Source of the DNA: Coriaria nepalensis
Lineage: Eukaryota > Streptophyta > Magnoliopsida > Cucurbitales > Coriariaceae
DNA length: 64,000 nt
Reading direction: 5' to 3'
NCBI GenBank assembly: GCA_027186245.1
Contig: CP114497.1
Span: 7,261,501 to 7,325,500 of the forward strand
The notes under the pieces are model-generated. The model made no database searches and was not told the DNA's origin. It worked only from the letters and a program-made list of their open reading frames with translations. Made by a program: the position numbers and the translations under genes. Each line of letters opens with the position of its first letter. The first letter of the stretch is position 1. Below are positions 1 to 12,699 of the stretch, piece by piece.

Positions 1-41
1 GTATAAATCAATAAGTTACTCAACGCAAACAAGTCTCTTAC

Positions 42-3000
42 CACAGGGTGTGAAGGCAAAAAAGGTGCCAAGTGTTTCTTCACACCAATAGGACCCATAC
101 CGGGACCACCTCCACCATGTGGAATGCAAAATGTTTTATGGAGATTGAGATGGCAAACATCAGCTCCAATCCAACCTGGGCTAGTCAGACCTACCTGTAA
201 GGAGCAAAGTTCAATCTTCATGCAAGTTAAATTTACACCTGGCTAACTAAATTCAAGTCTGCACTAAAACTATAATACATGATATGCAATTTCCACAGCC
301 GAGAAGGAACGTCAACTGTTATAAAATGTTATCAAACTACGTGCTCATGAATTCACATAGGCATAAATTTCATACTAAAATTATGAAGATTGCGGAGTGC
401 CAAACCTGTGCATTCATGTTTGCTCCATCCATGTACACTTGCCCTCCGTTGTCATGAATGATCTTACATATCTCATCAATACCTTCTTCATAAACTCCGT
501 GTGTAGAAGGATATGTGACCTATATTTGAGTCAAATTCAAATTAGGGCTGATGGTTCACCAATTATTCAGACATCACACACATGATGAAACAGATGAACA
601 GTTTCTTACCATGAGAGCTGACAAGTTGTCTCTGTTTGTTTCAGCTGCCTTCTTCAATTCTGCAATATTGATGTTTCCCTTGGAGTCGGTTCCAACAGAA
701 ACAATTTTCATTCCACACATTGCAGCACTGGCAGGATTAGTACCATGTGCTGAAACAGGAATGATGCACACATTGCGGTGATGGTCCCCTCTTGCCTAGA
801 TAGTTTCAATAAATAATGAATAGGAACAAGTTACAAATGATCTCATGGAGTTACAAAGCGTAAAAGGAAGATTCTAAAATGAAGCAAACTTGAGAGTATG
901 CTGCAATACCGACTTTTTAATCAATTTTCTGTGCAACAGTATTAAAAAATGCAGCTAATTCAATCATCAAAGACCTTTAAGTTCTGAAGTGGTTAGGTTG
1001 AATCTTTTTTCATTTTCCTCCAAGAAAGGTTTCAATTATCAAGAAAGAATCATTACTAACTTATTTAGAAAGCAATCTATCAACCAGGTGCCCTGAAGAA
1101 TACCTTGTGATAGGCACGGATAACCATCAGCCCAGCATACTCTCCAGCAGCACCAGCATTAGGCTGCAAGGAGAATGAGTCAAACCCAGTGATGGTACAC
1201 AGCAGATCACCCAGATTTTTGAACATCTCCTGGAAACCATTTATCAAGAATAATGTCAATTTGGCTCTTCAAGATGAGAAGAATGTAATGTACATACAGA
1301 TATGCAATGCAAAGAAGATTCATAAGATTTTCTATTTACTACCTGATAACCCTGAGTTTGCTCAGTAGGTGCAAAAGGGTGAACATTGGTAAAGCTAGGC
1401 CATGTCACTGGCATCATTTCAGTGGTTGCATTCAATTTCATTGTACAAGATCCCAATGGGATCATACTGTGGCATAGTGAGAGATCCTTTGATTGTAACC
1501 TATGAATGTATCTAAGCAATTCATGCTCTGTATGATACCTAACACAGAGAAAAACAGAGATTTGGATACATTTCCAAGGAGTAACCAAGAAGATATAAAT
1601 AATATGAAGACAAGATTTTAGATGATAATGAAATATACGTGTTGAAGATTGGGTGGGTAAGATATGGGCTTTCCCTGGCAAGACCAGAAGGAATTGCGTT
1701 CTCAACCTCTGGTGCTAGAGATGCAGCAGTAAATGGAACCTGAATATAACCAAAACACTTGTTACAAGGAGAAGAATAGAGATCGAAAAACATGTAATTC
1801 ATGAATGACCGATATACAATACTCACAGTCTTGCCACTGGCAAACACTTTGAATAGCTTATCAACATCCTCTAAGGTTGTAGTTTCATCAAAAGCTACAG
1901 TAATCTGAGAAGCAGAAAGTCCAGTAGTCTAATATCAGTATAAATGTAGTTAACCGTGGACTACATGATGCAAAAGAAATTGAAATCAAACTTACCGTGT
2001 TTTTGTCTACAACTCGGAGATTTATCTCACTCTTGTGAGCGGCGCCAGCAATTGCATGTGCATCAGAAACCTTGACCTTCACAGTGTCAAAGAAGGGAAG
2101 GCCCTGAACTTCTGCTGTGCCCAGCTTCTTCAATCCAAATGCAAATGTTCCAGCAAGGCCGTGGACTCGTTCAGCAATTTCTTTAAGGCCTTTTGGTCCA
2201 TGATAAACAGCATACATGGCAGCCATGTTTGCAAGCAATGCCTAGATATGAAAAATAAGATATTCTTCTGGCAAACCTAGCTCAGTTAAATGCACGACAG
2301 CTCCATTTCTAAAATTCCATAGCTTTCGTGTAGAAGAATGTCCCAAGAAAGAGAATCACTTGAATAGTATCTATGAGAATTTTCGTCTAAACAGATGTGG
2401 TCGTATAAAATTTCTAAATGCAGTAATAATCTTTTCTACATATTGATTCCCAAACAAGCTAACAATATTTTGCTCGTAGTTATATTAGTTAATATAATTT
2501 AAAAATATAAACAATTATTCAATAACATTCTCAACAATTAAGCTCATAATAAAATTATTGGTTAAAATATTTATCAAAAAACGTCATGTATTTTCTCCAA
2601 AAAGTGTGCTTGCTATGTAAAATGACACAAAAATTAAAATAAATCTAAACAAAATTAAGTCGGTATACCTGTGCAGTGCAAATGTTGCTTGTAGCTTTAT
2701 CCCTTCTGATATGTTGCTCCCTTGTTTGCATAGCCATCCTCAGAGCCGGCTTCCCCAAAGAATCAACACTAACACCAATAATTCTTCCGGGCATCATCCT
2801 CTTATACTCTTGAGATGTGGCCAGAAATGCAGCATGGGGCCCACCATAACCCATCGGAACACCGAACCTCTGAGCTGAGCCAACAACGATATCGGCCCCA
2901 AACTCACCTGGTGGCTTCAACAATGTCAAAGCCAATAGATCAGAAGCCATAACAACCTTAACCCCATTAGCATGAGCATCCTTGACAAATTCACCATAGT

Positions 3001-3925
3001 CCAAAACCTCACCCTCGGTGCCTGGATACTGAACAAGCACACCGCAGACATCACCTGACTTGTAATCTATATCCTTAAGACCAGAGATGACTACTTTCAG
3101 ATCGAAACCATCAGCTCTAGTTTTACAAATATCAATTGTCTGTGGATGACAGTTACTAGCAATAATGAAGGTCTTCTTCTTCCCCTTCAGAATGTTATTG
3201 CACATTGCCATTGCCTCAGCTGCTGCAGTTCCTTCATCGAGCAAGGAAGCATTTGACATAGGCAGACCAGTAATATCAGTGATTAAGGTCTGATAATTAA
3301 GTAGAGATTCAAGACGACCCTGAGAAATCTCAGCTTGGTAAGGAGTGTATTGAGTATACCAAGCTGGATTCTCCATTATGTTCCTCAAAATCACATGAGG
3401 AACATGAGTGTTATAGTATCCCATCCCTATGAATGACTTGAAAACCTTGTTCTGAGCAGCTAAATACTGCATATGCTCGATCATTTGGTTCTCTGTCAAT
3501 CCCTCATCAAACTTTGAAAACTTCATCGACTGGGTCCTAATAGATTTAGGCACAGTAGCATCTATAAGCGAATCAAGGCTGTCAAATCCACACGATTCAG
3601 CCATCTTCGTCTGCTCCTCAGGAGTTGCAGAGTTATGGCGGCGGGGAAAAGTATCGCTAGATTTCAATGCCTCAACAGAAATCGACCTGGTTTGTTGCGA
3701 CCCGAAGCCATAACCGACACTACATTTCGCATTTCTACCGGACAATAAATCTGATCCAGAACCTCTGGCCGTGAAAAATGACGGAGACAGCGACGAGACG
3801 TACCGAGACGGCGAAAACGGCATAGACGACGAAGGACTGATGTCATTTTGACGGTACTGCTTCGACGACGCTGAAATCAGACGCCTGAGAGTCGCTCGGT
3901 TTGCAAGACGCCGAGCTCGTTCCAT
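42..3925 (-). CDS. GLDP: Glycine decarboxylase P protein, mitochondrial (3' end outside window)
   Basis: This is the pyridoxal-phosphate subunit of the mitochondrial glycine cleavage system, which decarboxylates glycine and passes the aminomethyl group to the H protein during photorespiration. Nine exons join in frame: 3925-2669, 2241-1996, 1904-1827, 1739-1639, 1538-1343, 1229-1104, 795-610, 519-406 and 194-42. All introns are GT-AG. Together they give 819 codons of a protein that is usually about 1030-1040 residues, so roughly 220 C-terminal residues lie to the left of the window. The N terminus is rich in Arg and Ser and lacks acids, as expected of a mitochondrial presequence. The cofactor lysine is in the motif [20 protein letters not shown] in the 194-42 exon, about residue 788. 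The first exon is very long (419 codons). The start is the ATG at 3925, the first in the exon. Identification is secure; single-copy or paralogue status cannot be judged here. Confidence 0.96.
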
Positions 3926-4099
3926 GGCGATGGAGATAAGTAAAAGAACGAGCTCTGGAAATCAATGGAGGAAAAGAAAACAGAAAGCAGAGCAGAGCAG
4001 AGCAAATGGGTTGGTGAGAACCAGAAATAGCTTTTCGATTATTGTTTATTTTGTTATTCCATTGGAATGAGTGATTTTTCAAGGATCGGTGAGTTGGTG

Positions 4100-4113
4100 A
4101 TAATATATATAGT
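4100..4113 (-). promoter_or_regulatory. Probable TATA box of the glycine decarboxylase gene
   Basis: The minus strand reads ACTATATATATTA about 175 bp upstream of the ATG at 3925, with AT-rich but otherwise featureless DNA beyond. The position fits a core promoter with a leader of about 140 nt. This is inferred from sequence alone. Confidence 0.45.
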
Positions 4114-4129
4114 GAGCATTTTATTTTTC

Positions 4130-4382
4130 ATTTTATTTTTTAATTTAGTAAAATAAAAATAAACGAGTGAAGTATATACGACATCCAGAGCTGGTGGGTA
4201 ATGTGTGACTGGGAAACAGAGACTAGGAGTGAGTAATACGACATCGTCAAGATGGATACGAAATCCTGTTCGTGAAATGTATGGAAGGAATTGAAGGAGG
4301 AAAGATTACATTTCAATGGATCAAATTGCTTTCCAGTTTCCAGAATGAAAAATATACAAGATCTGATATATTTATTTTATTT

Positions 4383-4413
<31 letters not shown>

Positions 4414-6400
4414 CTTATTTATTTATTTATTATGGGTTCTGTTTTTCTGGGAAGAATGAGATTCCGTTCAATTTGCTGGCCGATTCCTTTTCACAATCGG
4501 CTTATCCCTGCCCCTCACCTCACATTGAAATAAATAAATGAATTTATGTACCAATTTTTGTTTTTTGACAATATTATTATATTTATAATAAATTCTTTTA
4601 TTTTTAATTATATATACTATTTTTATATTATTATTTATATATCCTATTAAATTTATATATAATTAAAATAAATTAATTAATATAAATAAAATATTATTTA
4701 CTAAAAAATTTGTTATTATGCAATGCATTGCATTATAGAGAGAGCTCACGGGAACGTTGGTTAGCAAAGGCTACACTGGAAAAAGTCTCACAGACCATCA
4801 CTGTCTGATTGTGAATCCTATTGGAGGATTCTTCCTATTTGCAGATGCATCCTGTCTCTCTGTATCTTAGGAGTTCTGATGATGGGACCCCAACTACTGC
4901 TGGGGCCATATTGAAGTAAAACGAGGTCGTACCCAGTGGTAGTTGGCGCTGTAGTCGTACGGCTACCAGTGTAGAGAATCCGAAGAAATCATCAGGACCG
5001 TCTATCTGATTGTGAAATCTAATGGTACTAGATTAGACTAGTTGGTGGGGCCTGCTTGGTTGTTTCACTTTTTTTTTTTTTATAATGTTTTTGGAGTAGG
5101 CTGCCACTTACCATTAAACAACCTTTATATATCTTTTTTATTTTATTTAAATAATGTTACAGTGAATATAAAGTTAAGGTATGCTTGTATATTTATTTTA
5201 AATAAAATTAGATTTTAAATGGAAAACATAAGGTTGGCAACCTAATATACCTTACCTACCAAGAGCACTAATATCTGGCCTTATTAAAAATAATGAATGT
5301 GACATTGGTTGTGTAATCAAATCAACATATAATTTCATTCAACCGTAAGCCTATATTTGGTAGGCCGCAAGTGAGAAGAAGGAAAGTTCACTAATAGATG
5401 ATAATTGTGACATTTTTATATGCGGAATACACCGTAAACACTTATAATTATGTTCATATGTAACTTTAGGTTTGTTGTAATTATAACTTTAGTTATAATT
5501 TTAAGAATTAAGAAGGTTAAATTTAGTAATTTTAATTTATTTTTAAAAAATCTTCCCTCCCCTTTTTCTCTATCTATTCAAAATCATGATAAAATTTATC
5601 TCTTTAAAAATCTAACCAAATAATTGAAGAATTTTTTTTTAATATGATAAATAATAATATATTAGATACAATATATGTATGTGAGAAATTTCTATTTATA
5701 ATTTGAGAATGACCATTTCGACCCCTATCGAAATTCGATCGTACGATCATGCACAAATAATTAAATTTGTTGGATTAGATTTTCGAATGATTCTGATCTA
5801 ATTTCCAATCCGACAACCATTTTTTAAAGGTATTTTATGCTTTTCTTAAACAAATTTCTCATTTTATATTTTCTTAAATACATATATTATTTATTTTCTT
5901 GTTAAAAGTTTCATCTTTCCAGCATCAATCAGATTTTATTATTATTATTTATATTTTATATTTATGTCTCTTTAAATTTTTTTACGATGAATGTGCGAAA
6001 GATTTGATATTACTTTAGATCTTTTTTTTTTTCCGACATATTTACTAATGAGAGAGTTCAATTAAATACTACCAAATGAAATGAAAATAAATAATTATAA
6101 TGAAAATAAAGGTTTGAAAAGATAAAGTAATTTAGAATACTAAGCAAAGTAAAATCCAAATAACATATCTACATTACGAAAGAAAATTTAAATCTAAGTT
6201 ATCTATACTCCTAATAAACGATAAATTAAAAAACTTCAAAGAAAAAAGTAAGAGACATAAGTGACTTATCCATGAAAGATAGATTAAGACTATCATTTGG
6301 ATGAGGACCCAGTGCTCTAATTATTATTCCTAAAAACATATATCTTAAGAAAATAAAGACATACTTCTAAGAGGAAAAATAAATAAAACAAGTACTAGTT
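4130..6400. other. AT-rich intergenic region, no gene seen
   Basis: Long A/T runs and TTTA repeats (a TTTA/ATTT array near 4,372-4,432) dominate, and all reading frames are short. The patch at 4,730-5,060 is less AT-rich and looks like promoter or unique DNA, but I find no exon in it. Confidence 0.6.
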
Positions 6401-7553
6401 GGATAGACCGATAGAGGAATTTTACCGGAGCGTTGTGTTTTGTTGTGCGTTTTGTTGTGTGTTTTGATCGAGTGTTGATTGATTGATCATTTTTGCTTTC
6501 CATCAAGCCTATTATTTAAAGGCAAATTTGTAGTGGCATTCTTGTAATAAAATTGAAGTTGAAATTTCAGTCCCTCATTTTCAAGCACCAAATCCACCTT
6601 TGTGAGTCACATTCACCTTTTTTAGACTTTCGATTTCCACTGAACTTAGTCACTATTGAGTTTAGGTTCGTTCTAACTTCTTTCTCTCATTTCTCACAAA
6701 TCCGAATAAAACCCCCTCCTTCCCTATGAGTTTCGGCTGAAATTGTTTGTGTTAGGAGTAAGGATGAATGAGTCATTTCCTTCACATTTTGGGGAAAGTG
6801 GTTCAGCTTTTGACCAACCAATTAAACTTAGCCTTTCCCTATGCATTTTGGTCGAGATTTGTTACAAGCCCTCTTTTTTTTGGCCAATTAATGTTTATGG
6901 AAAAAATTAGGTTGAGAGAGGATCTTTTGCCACATTTTGACGAAAATTTGTTTCTTGTTTCAACCATTGTTTATCCTTAGCTAATTTTCCCTATGTTTGG
7001 CCCAAAAAATGGCTTCAACAACTCTTACTTTTCGGCCAATTAATGCTTTTGGCTTAGCGCTTATGTTGCTTATGCCATTTCCAGGTATGGAAATTCCCCT
7101 TTGAAAACTTCGAGTGTTCTGGATATTGCCATACCGTAGTGGTCAACCGAAGGGGAATAACCATCCATGGGTGTTATATCTTCCGACTGGCCAACTTTTG
7201 ACCATTGGGTTGGTTAATTGATTTTTAAGAAGATTCGGTCGAGCTCTACCGATAACTAGGATATAACTTTTTTTCTAGTAATGCCAACAACAATCCGATT
7301 CGAGGTCTTTCTAAGTCAGCTTCACAATTACCAAGTGAAATAAACGTCTCGGATGAGTAGTCGGAGTATTATGATTTCTACCCTAGGGATAATCTCATTT
7401 GTCCCTATTCAACATTTCCCTTTGGTGATCTAGAAGTGGTTGAATATATGCAACTGCCGTATTAACGGTGGCGGGAAAAGGATTCTAGTCTGTTCCCATT
7501 AGAGGGGGTGACTAGAAGATCAACATGCCCTTTTCTATTTAGTCCTGAATTCA

Positions 7554-8140
7554 CTATCTGAAAGTGAGACAATTGTTTATCTGATGGCGATATGAGTTTT
7601 GGAACTTGCAATAATTTTTTCCTTGTACTTTGTTGGCCAAAGGTAGCTTTTGGTCGAAAGGGATTTTCAACTTCTTACTTTTAAGCAAGATATCAAAAAT
7701 TTCGTTCATTTTCGATAGATCAAAGAAATAAACCTTGCCTTTCTCATAAGGGTAGCATTTTATGGTGTCCAGACCTATTGACTTACTTTGAGCTAGGATA
7801 ATTATCGGTTTATCTCTACTAATTATTTCAGCTATTCCGACTTCAAAAGTGGATTCTTAGTTGTAGGTGCCCATGGAAGAAATCTTTCGTTGGGCCTCCT
7901 CTTTCAACAACTCTTTGATTAAAAAGCCTTTATTAATAACTCAAAAAAAATTTGAAATTTCATCCCTTCGAACTTTTTGCAAAGCTTGATATCTAATCCA
8001 TTAACAACTAACTTCTTGAACTCAAGTTCAGCGAGACTGACATGGAATTGGTTGCATTGTTGCTTGAATTGAGGTAGGTAGACATCAGTCAATTCTCTCA
8101 TCCTTTGATATTCCAATAAAACTGGGAATGGAAATATTAT
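7554..8140 (-). mobile_element. Ty3/gypsy-type gag remnant (decayed)
   Basis: Read on the minus strand, two adjoining frames match the plant gypsy gag layout. First comes a capsid-like helix region with VVNGLDIKLCKKFEGMKF (about 8,020-7,950). Further on comes the conserved stretch with FDLSKMNEIFDILLK, then GKNYCKFQNSYRHQINNC, the usual YCKxHxSxxHxTxxC zinc-knuckle-like motif, ending at a stop at 7,554. Stops and a frame shift separate the two parts, so the copy is dead. The less AT-rich DNA from about 6,420 to 8,430 is probably the rest of the same element, but I found no matching LTR pair and no pol motifs. Confidence 0.72.
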
Positions 8141-8449
8141 TCCATTTATTGTAAAATTTGAATGGAGTTGGACGGCAATCGTATATGCAATGTGAAAGAC
8201 TACCCTATGAGAGAATTTGCAAATGGCTGTAACTGGAGCCGATCGTTAACATCAGCCTCTCTGCATTAGATTGTGAATCGGCTAATATGTTCAACCGTTG
8301 ATTGAATTGGGTATTCGCTTGAAAAAAGACTAAATTTGGGGATCCGATAACCACGAGGGAATAGCTCTTGATCAACTTTATATGAGTACAACTTATACTA
8401 GGTCGGCCGCAATGATACCGAGTGGCCAAACCATATATTTCTTAAACGA

Positions 8450-9130
8450 TATTAAATTTATCATTATTAAATATAATTTTATCGAGAAATTCTCTATTTG
8501 AATTCACTTAAATTAGTCTCGCTTCCAAAAATTAAATTATTATTCTAATAATTTAATTAATTTATTATAATCATAGTGTAACTTTAAATACATGGTGTTA
8601 TTATTATATATGAACATTTACATTATAATATCCATTAGAAAATATACACATAAAAACATACATTAATTTCCATTAAAAAAAAATCAAAAGAGTAATTTTC
8701 CTTTTGCCGAAGAAATTCTTATTGAACTGTGATCATGATTTCGAACTGTTTCCAGAAGAGGAGGAAAGTGTATTAACATCTTTTCATATTTTTTGGGTTT
8801 TAAATTAAATTAATTACAAAGTTTAGAGTTATTTGAACAAAAATATAAAAGTTGGTCTATCTAACAAAAGAATAATTGAATTAAACTCCAACTTCCAAAT
8901 TATCTCTAGTTTGTAATGGCCCCTTAGTTTTGTTAAAATTAGGGTTCTAGTTTTAAAATATTAAAATTTATAAATAAATTTACAAGATTTTAGCTCTTTT
9001 TTAAAAAGTAAAAATTCACACACTTATATTGATATTGATATATTTTACCTCCTTTATACTTTTTTTTTTTGGCTCCGCCACTTCCAATTTCATGTTTATG
9101 ATGGAGGACCAAGACTGAATATATTGAACT
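8450..9130. other. AT-rich intergenic region, nothing recognised
   Basis: Mostly A/T homopolymer-rich sequence with no frame longer than a few dozen codons and no splice-flanked coding block. It separates the gypsy remnant from a possible MITE. Confidence 0.6.
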
Positions 9131-9136
9131 AATACG

Positions 9137-9638
9137 TAGAGGTGTGTATTTTTCCCAATATCGGCGGGAATCTTGATTTAGATCCTCATTTCAATCTCGA
9201 TTTGATCGGGACTAAAATGATTAGTACTAATTCCAGACTCGATATTGGAAACAAAAATTAAGACCATGACTTATTTTGATTATGGTCTAGATCCCAATCC
9301 GAACATTATTAAGATAATATATATATGTATATATTTATGTATATAATTGGACCATTAATATTTAACTAAATAATACACAATTAATTTTCATTTACTATTT
9401 TTTTAAAGTATTTCAAATTTATTTATTCGACCCCTCAAATTCCTCTTATTGTTCTTGCATATTCTTTAAAAATAAATTATATTCATCCTAAATTCATTAT
9501 CTCTTCTACGGTTTAATCTTTTCAAACATTACATGAAAAAAAATGATCAGGAAAAATAATCAGAAATCCCGATATAATACCGTCTCAATCTCGAAAGGAT
9601 CAAGTCCTAGCCAGTCCCGAGAGTTTTGCCCACCCCTA
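9137..9638. repeat. Possible MITE (about 500 bp)
   Basis: The left edge reads TAGAGGTGTGTATTTTTCCC, and the right edge on the opposite strand reads TAGGGGTGGGCAAAACTCTC. The outer dozen bases form an imperfect terminal inverted repeat of the TAGGGGTGGGCA style seen in non-autonomous hAT-like plant elements. The interior is non-coding and holds degenerate inverted motifs (GATCGGGA / TCCCGA). I see no clean target-site duplication, so the call is tentative. Confidence 0.33.
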
Positions 9639-9884
9639 CTTATATAGGTAACGTAAAAACATAATTTTAAGGGTGAATTGACGAATCTATCCCTATAATA
9701 AATATAAAAAGTAGAACTGATGAGAGTAGGATTAAATTAACATCTCGTTTTTGCCTCCTTCATTTCTCTATTAATTATGAAACCCATTACAATTGAATGA
9801 GTTTCTTCATGAAAATCAATCTACAAGTTAGAAGAAGGGTGTACAGAAAAGCATTAATCTAAATCACTACTAAACATACTCTAC

Positions 9885-11130
9885 TTAAGCCCAAATAGCA
9901 AGGGAAGACATTAATCCAGCACCAAGAAAAAGAGTAAAATAAGAAACCACTTGCAACCTAAAATTGCATCTCATCCTCTTACTCAGAAAATCAGCAGCAA
10001 TCAAATCAACCAAAGCCATATACACCAAAATCCCGGCCGACATGGAATCCAATATCCCTTCTGTAACCAAAGCTCCTGGGCTATTCGCATTATAAAGCGA
10101 TGCGATAGCAGTCCCTATCCCAATACCTGCCGGAGTAGTCACCACGAAAAAACACGCCATTAGAGTCGATGAGAGGGTGTTGAATTGAGCCTGAGAAACA
10201 CACCCTCCCAGCGCAAATCCTTCAAAGAATTGATGAAAAGACAAGGCTGCTATTAATGGTCGTATTGTACAAGGACTCTGTGAAACTCCAAGCGATAACC
10301 CGATTATCACTGAATGTGATACAACTCCAAGTTCTAGTATCTGCCCAAAGGTTAAATTATCACCAAATTGTTCTAGAAAATCATATAACAAGCAAATGGG
10401 CTTGAATTTTTACCTGAGAAACTACAACATGTCTAACACCATTGTCATCTCCATCTTCTTCGAAGCCATGTGAATATCCATGGCCATGAGTATGACTATG
10501 AGTACGAGACTGAGACTGAGAATGTTCCTTCACGCGACCCTCGCATGCTTCCTTTCCATGAGGGTGGTTATGGCTATGATGAGCCGCATGAGCATGCATT
10601 CCAATGATGTGCATTCTACCACCTTCTTCTTCTCCAAACACCTTCTCATTCCTCTCATTAGGCCCAACGACCTGAACACTAACGCTCGATTCCAAGCCCG
10701 GGTCCACAGACCCAATCTGGACTTGCTCATCATTGGCCCAAGCAATCCCCTGTTTCCGCTCGTAATACTGGCTTCCGACAAAGTCGACAAGGAGAGTGAG
10801 GAGTGAGGCCATCATGGTGAAGAAACCCGAAAAGGGGAACTTAGACCAAGGGTATTCGGGCAAGCAAGGGTCTGAAAGGGCTTTGGACCCGCCCGATAAC
10901 ATGTGGACGAATCCCGTCGCGAGAATCACGCCGGCTGCAAAGGCTTTGGCGGTCACGAAGGCATTGCTGTCGGTTTTGAGAAACTTCTGGTGCTTTCCAA
11001 GCAGTGGAATGGCAATTCCGACCACTCCAGCAATGAGGATGGAAGCTATGGCAATGAGTTTGAGAACGAACGCTGCAGAGTCATCCCTACAGGACTCTAC
11101 CTCGGTGCTTCCACAGGTCGCGCTGGCCAT
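9885..11130 (-). CDS. ZIP family zinc/iron transporter (ZIP4/IRT3 type)
   Basis: The product is a plasma-membrane ZIP transporter that moves Zn2+ (possibly Fe2+) into the cytosol. Two exons, 11130-10414 and 10340-9885, give 390 residues. The N terminus has the ESCRDDSAA segment and a first membrane helix ([20 protein letters not shown]). It is followed by [17 protein letters not shown] (helix 2) and [10 protein letters not shown] (helix 3). A long cytosolic loop with repeated His pairs ([14 protein letters not shown] and [12 protein letters not shown]) then precedes HVVVSQ at the splice. Exon 2 holds the ZIP signature [33 protein letters not shown] (too long to write out whole), whose paired His/Gly residues bind metal in helices 4 and 5, and ends with AIWA. 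The ATG at 11130 is the first in frame. The layout fits Arabidopsis ZIP4/IRT3 best. Regulation by zinc status is suggested by the upstream ZDREs. Confidence 0.93.
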
Positions 11131-11863
11131 TGTTGAGGACAATGTCTGCAAAAGTGAATCTGTTTTCTGCTCTATCAATTTAGGAACTTCATAAATCTAT
11201 AAATGAATATTATAAATTCAACAAACGAGGTGATGTGATTTCAATAAATAAATGAAAAAGAGAATATAAATTGGGAATGAGAATTCAATTTGCATTTTTA
11301 CTGTTTATTGATCAATTTGCATTTGACGAATAGTAAATTAGTGCAATTGATAGTTCAATTGAAATTTAACTTCACTTTTTGGATTTAAATTATGCAATTA
11401 AATGCAGAGGTCCAGTTTCCTTCCAGGCCACTGCTGACGCAGAGGTTTATGGTCCCCTCTTTCGAGGCTGATTGATGGAAACGATCTCTACGGGTTTTGA
11501 ACGCAGGACGGACCGTTGTTTAAATTAAAATTCACTGCAAAATCTTTTTAGAGCGAGAGGGAAAAATACTGAGTAAAACACTAGCCTTTTTTCTCTGAAA
11601 CCTTCAAGACAAAGCAGCGGCCACAGATCCTAATGGAACAGAAAACATCGTCACAATTCAGTGATTAGAACGAAGAATAAGAACAAACAGAAAGGAAATG
11701 AAAAAACATAGTAATCAAAAAAGAGACAGGGAATCGATAAGAGAGCTCCACCTCAATAAATATCATGAGAGAGTGGAAATGCAGAATCGGAAAAGGTCGA
11801 AACGGCGAAGAGCAGAGGGATCACCGAACAAATTAGCGGCAAAGCAGAGATTGAAGAGGGAGG
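11131..11863 (-). promoter_or_regulatory. Long leader of the ZIP gene, possibly with a 5' UTR intron
   Basis: About 730 bp separates the ZIP ATG from the likely TATA box. Just upstream of the ATG the minus strand reads CACTTTTGCAG at about 11,146-11,156, a good splice acceptor, so part of this stretch may be a 5' UTR intron. A transcript would be needed to settle it. Confidence 0.4.
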
Positions 11864-11871
11864 GTTATATA
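11864..11871 (-). promoter_or_regulatory. TATA box candidate of the ZIP gene
   Basis: The minus strand reads CTATATAACC. It lies 88 bp downstream (in transcription direction) of the nearer ZDRE, which is a normal distance for an enhancer close to a core promoter. Confidence 0.45.
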
Positions 11872-11958
11872 GTAGTTAGTAGTAGGTGAGAGGGAAAGAT
11901 GGATAGGAAGAAGCTGTTCGAGTGCAAACGTGTGAGAGAAAGAAAGCTCTGGGAGTGA

Positions 11959-11968
11959 GTGTCGACAT
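11959..11968. promoter_or_regulatory. Zinc-deficiency response element 1 (ZDRE)
   Basis: The sequence GTGTCGACAT is an exact match to the ZDRE consensus RTGTCGACAY, the binding site of the F-group bZIP factors bZIP19 and bZIP23 that switch on ZIP genes when zinc is short. It lies upstream of the ZIP TATA candidate. Confidence 0.85.
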
Positions 11969-12035
11969 AATTCGGTTAAGAGAATGAATTCGGACGTGTG
12001 CAGTTATCACTTTTCGACTGCGAGTGAGCGGGAAG

Positions 12036-12045
12036 GTGTCGACAT
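12036..12045. promoter_or_regulatory. Zinc-deficiency response element 2 (ZDRE)
   Basis: A second exact GTGTCGACAT, 77 bp further from the gene than the first. Paired ZDREs are known in the promoter of Arabidopsis ZIP4, so the arrangement supports the ZIP4-type assignment of the neighbouring transporter. Confidence 0.85.
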
Positions 12046-12699
12046 CTTTGCGCCATTTCTTTCTTTCTTTTCTTTTCTTTTCCATTTTTAACTTTTTATC
12101 TATTTATTTACCTCCTGCCATTTATTATCTTTATTGGGACTTGAAGAGGTGAATTTTAATTTTGAGGGGGCCAAAATCACTTCCTAGAAGTTGAAAGAGA
12201 TCAAAATGTCTTACCAAACAAGAGAACATACGGATGAACGTAAGAGATTGAGTAGTGAAGTATGGCAACGGGATGGGAACACTCCACCTAATCAACGGTG
12301 TAGATTCATTGGATTCCCACGTGGAGGTATCTTGATTATTATTTTTACACAGTTTCAGTACGGTAAATGGGTCTGCCACCGCGAGCATAAGGTATGGGCA
12401 TAATTTATTTTATTATATGTTCAAACTCATACGTCGATTACATTTTAAGACATTTTTCAAAGCGGTTCACTTAAACGATAAATTATTATTCAATACATGC
12501 CACTTAAACGATAAATAGAGACTTACGAAATTATCTAGTCATTTCATTTATTTAAGTATTCTTTTAAAAAATTATTACTAATATTTGTAGTTTTGAAATC
12601 TTACGCCTTTATTTTTGTCAGAGAAAACAAACATAAATACAATGAAAACTAAAGAAGATAACAATATAAATAGTAAAAGGTCAAGTCAAATGAAAAATT

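Noticed and set aside
4372..4432. Array of TTTA/ATTT units as a possible CRISPR-like or functional repeat
   Set aside because: It is a simple plant microsatellite with 4-bp units and no spacers.
11131..11178. N-terminal extension of the ZIP transporter
   Set aside because: The extended frame has no ATG (it begins at TTG) and would lie across a good splice acceptor. The ATG at 11,130 gives the expected N terminus.
11698..11889. 63-codon basic open frame on the plus strand
   Set aside because: It lies in the leader and promoter of the ZIP gene on the opposite strand and is a simple Lys/Arg-rich translation of purine-rich DNA.
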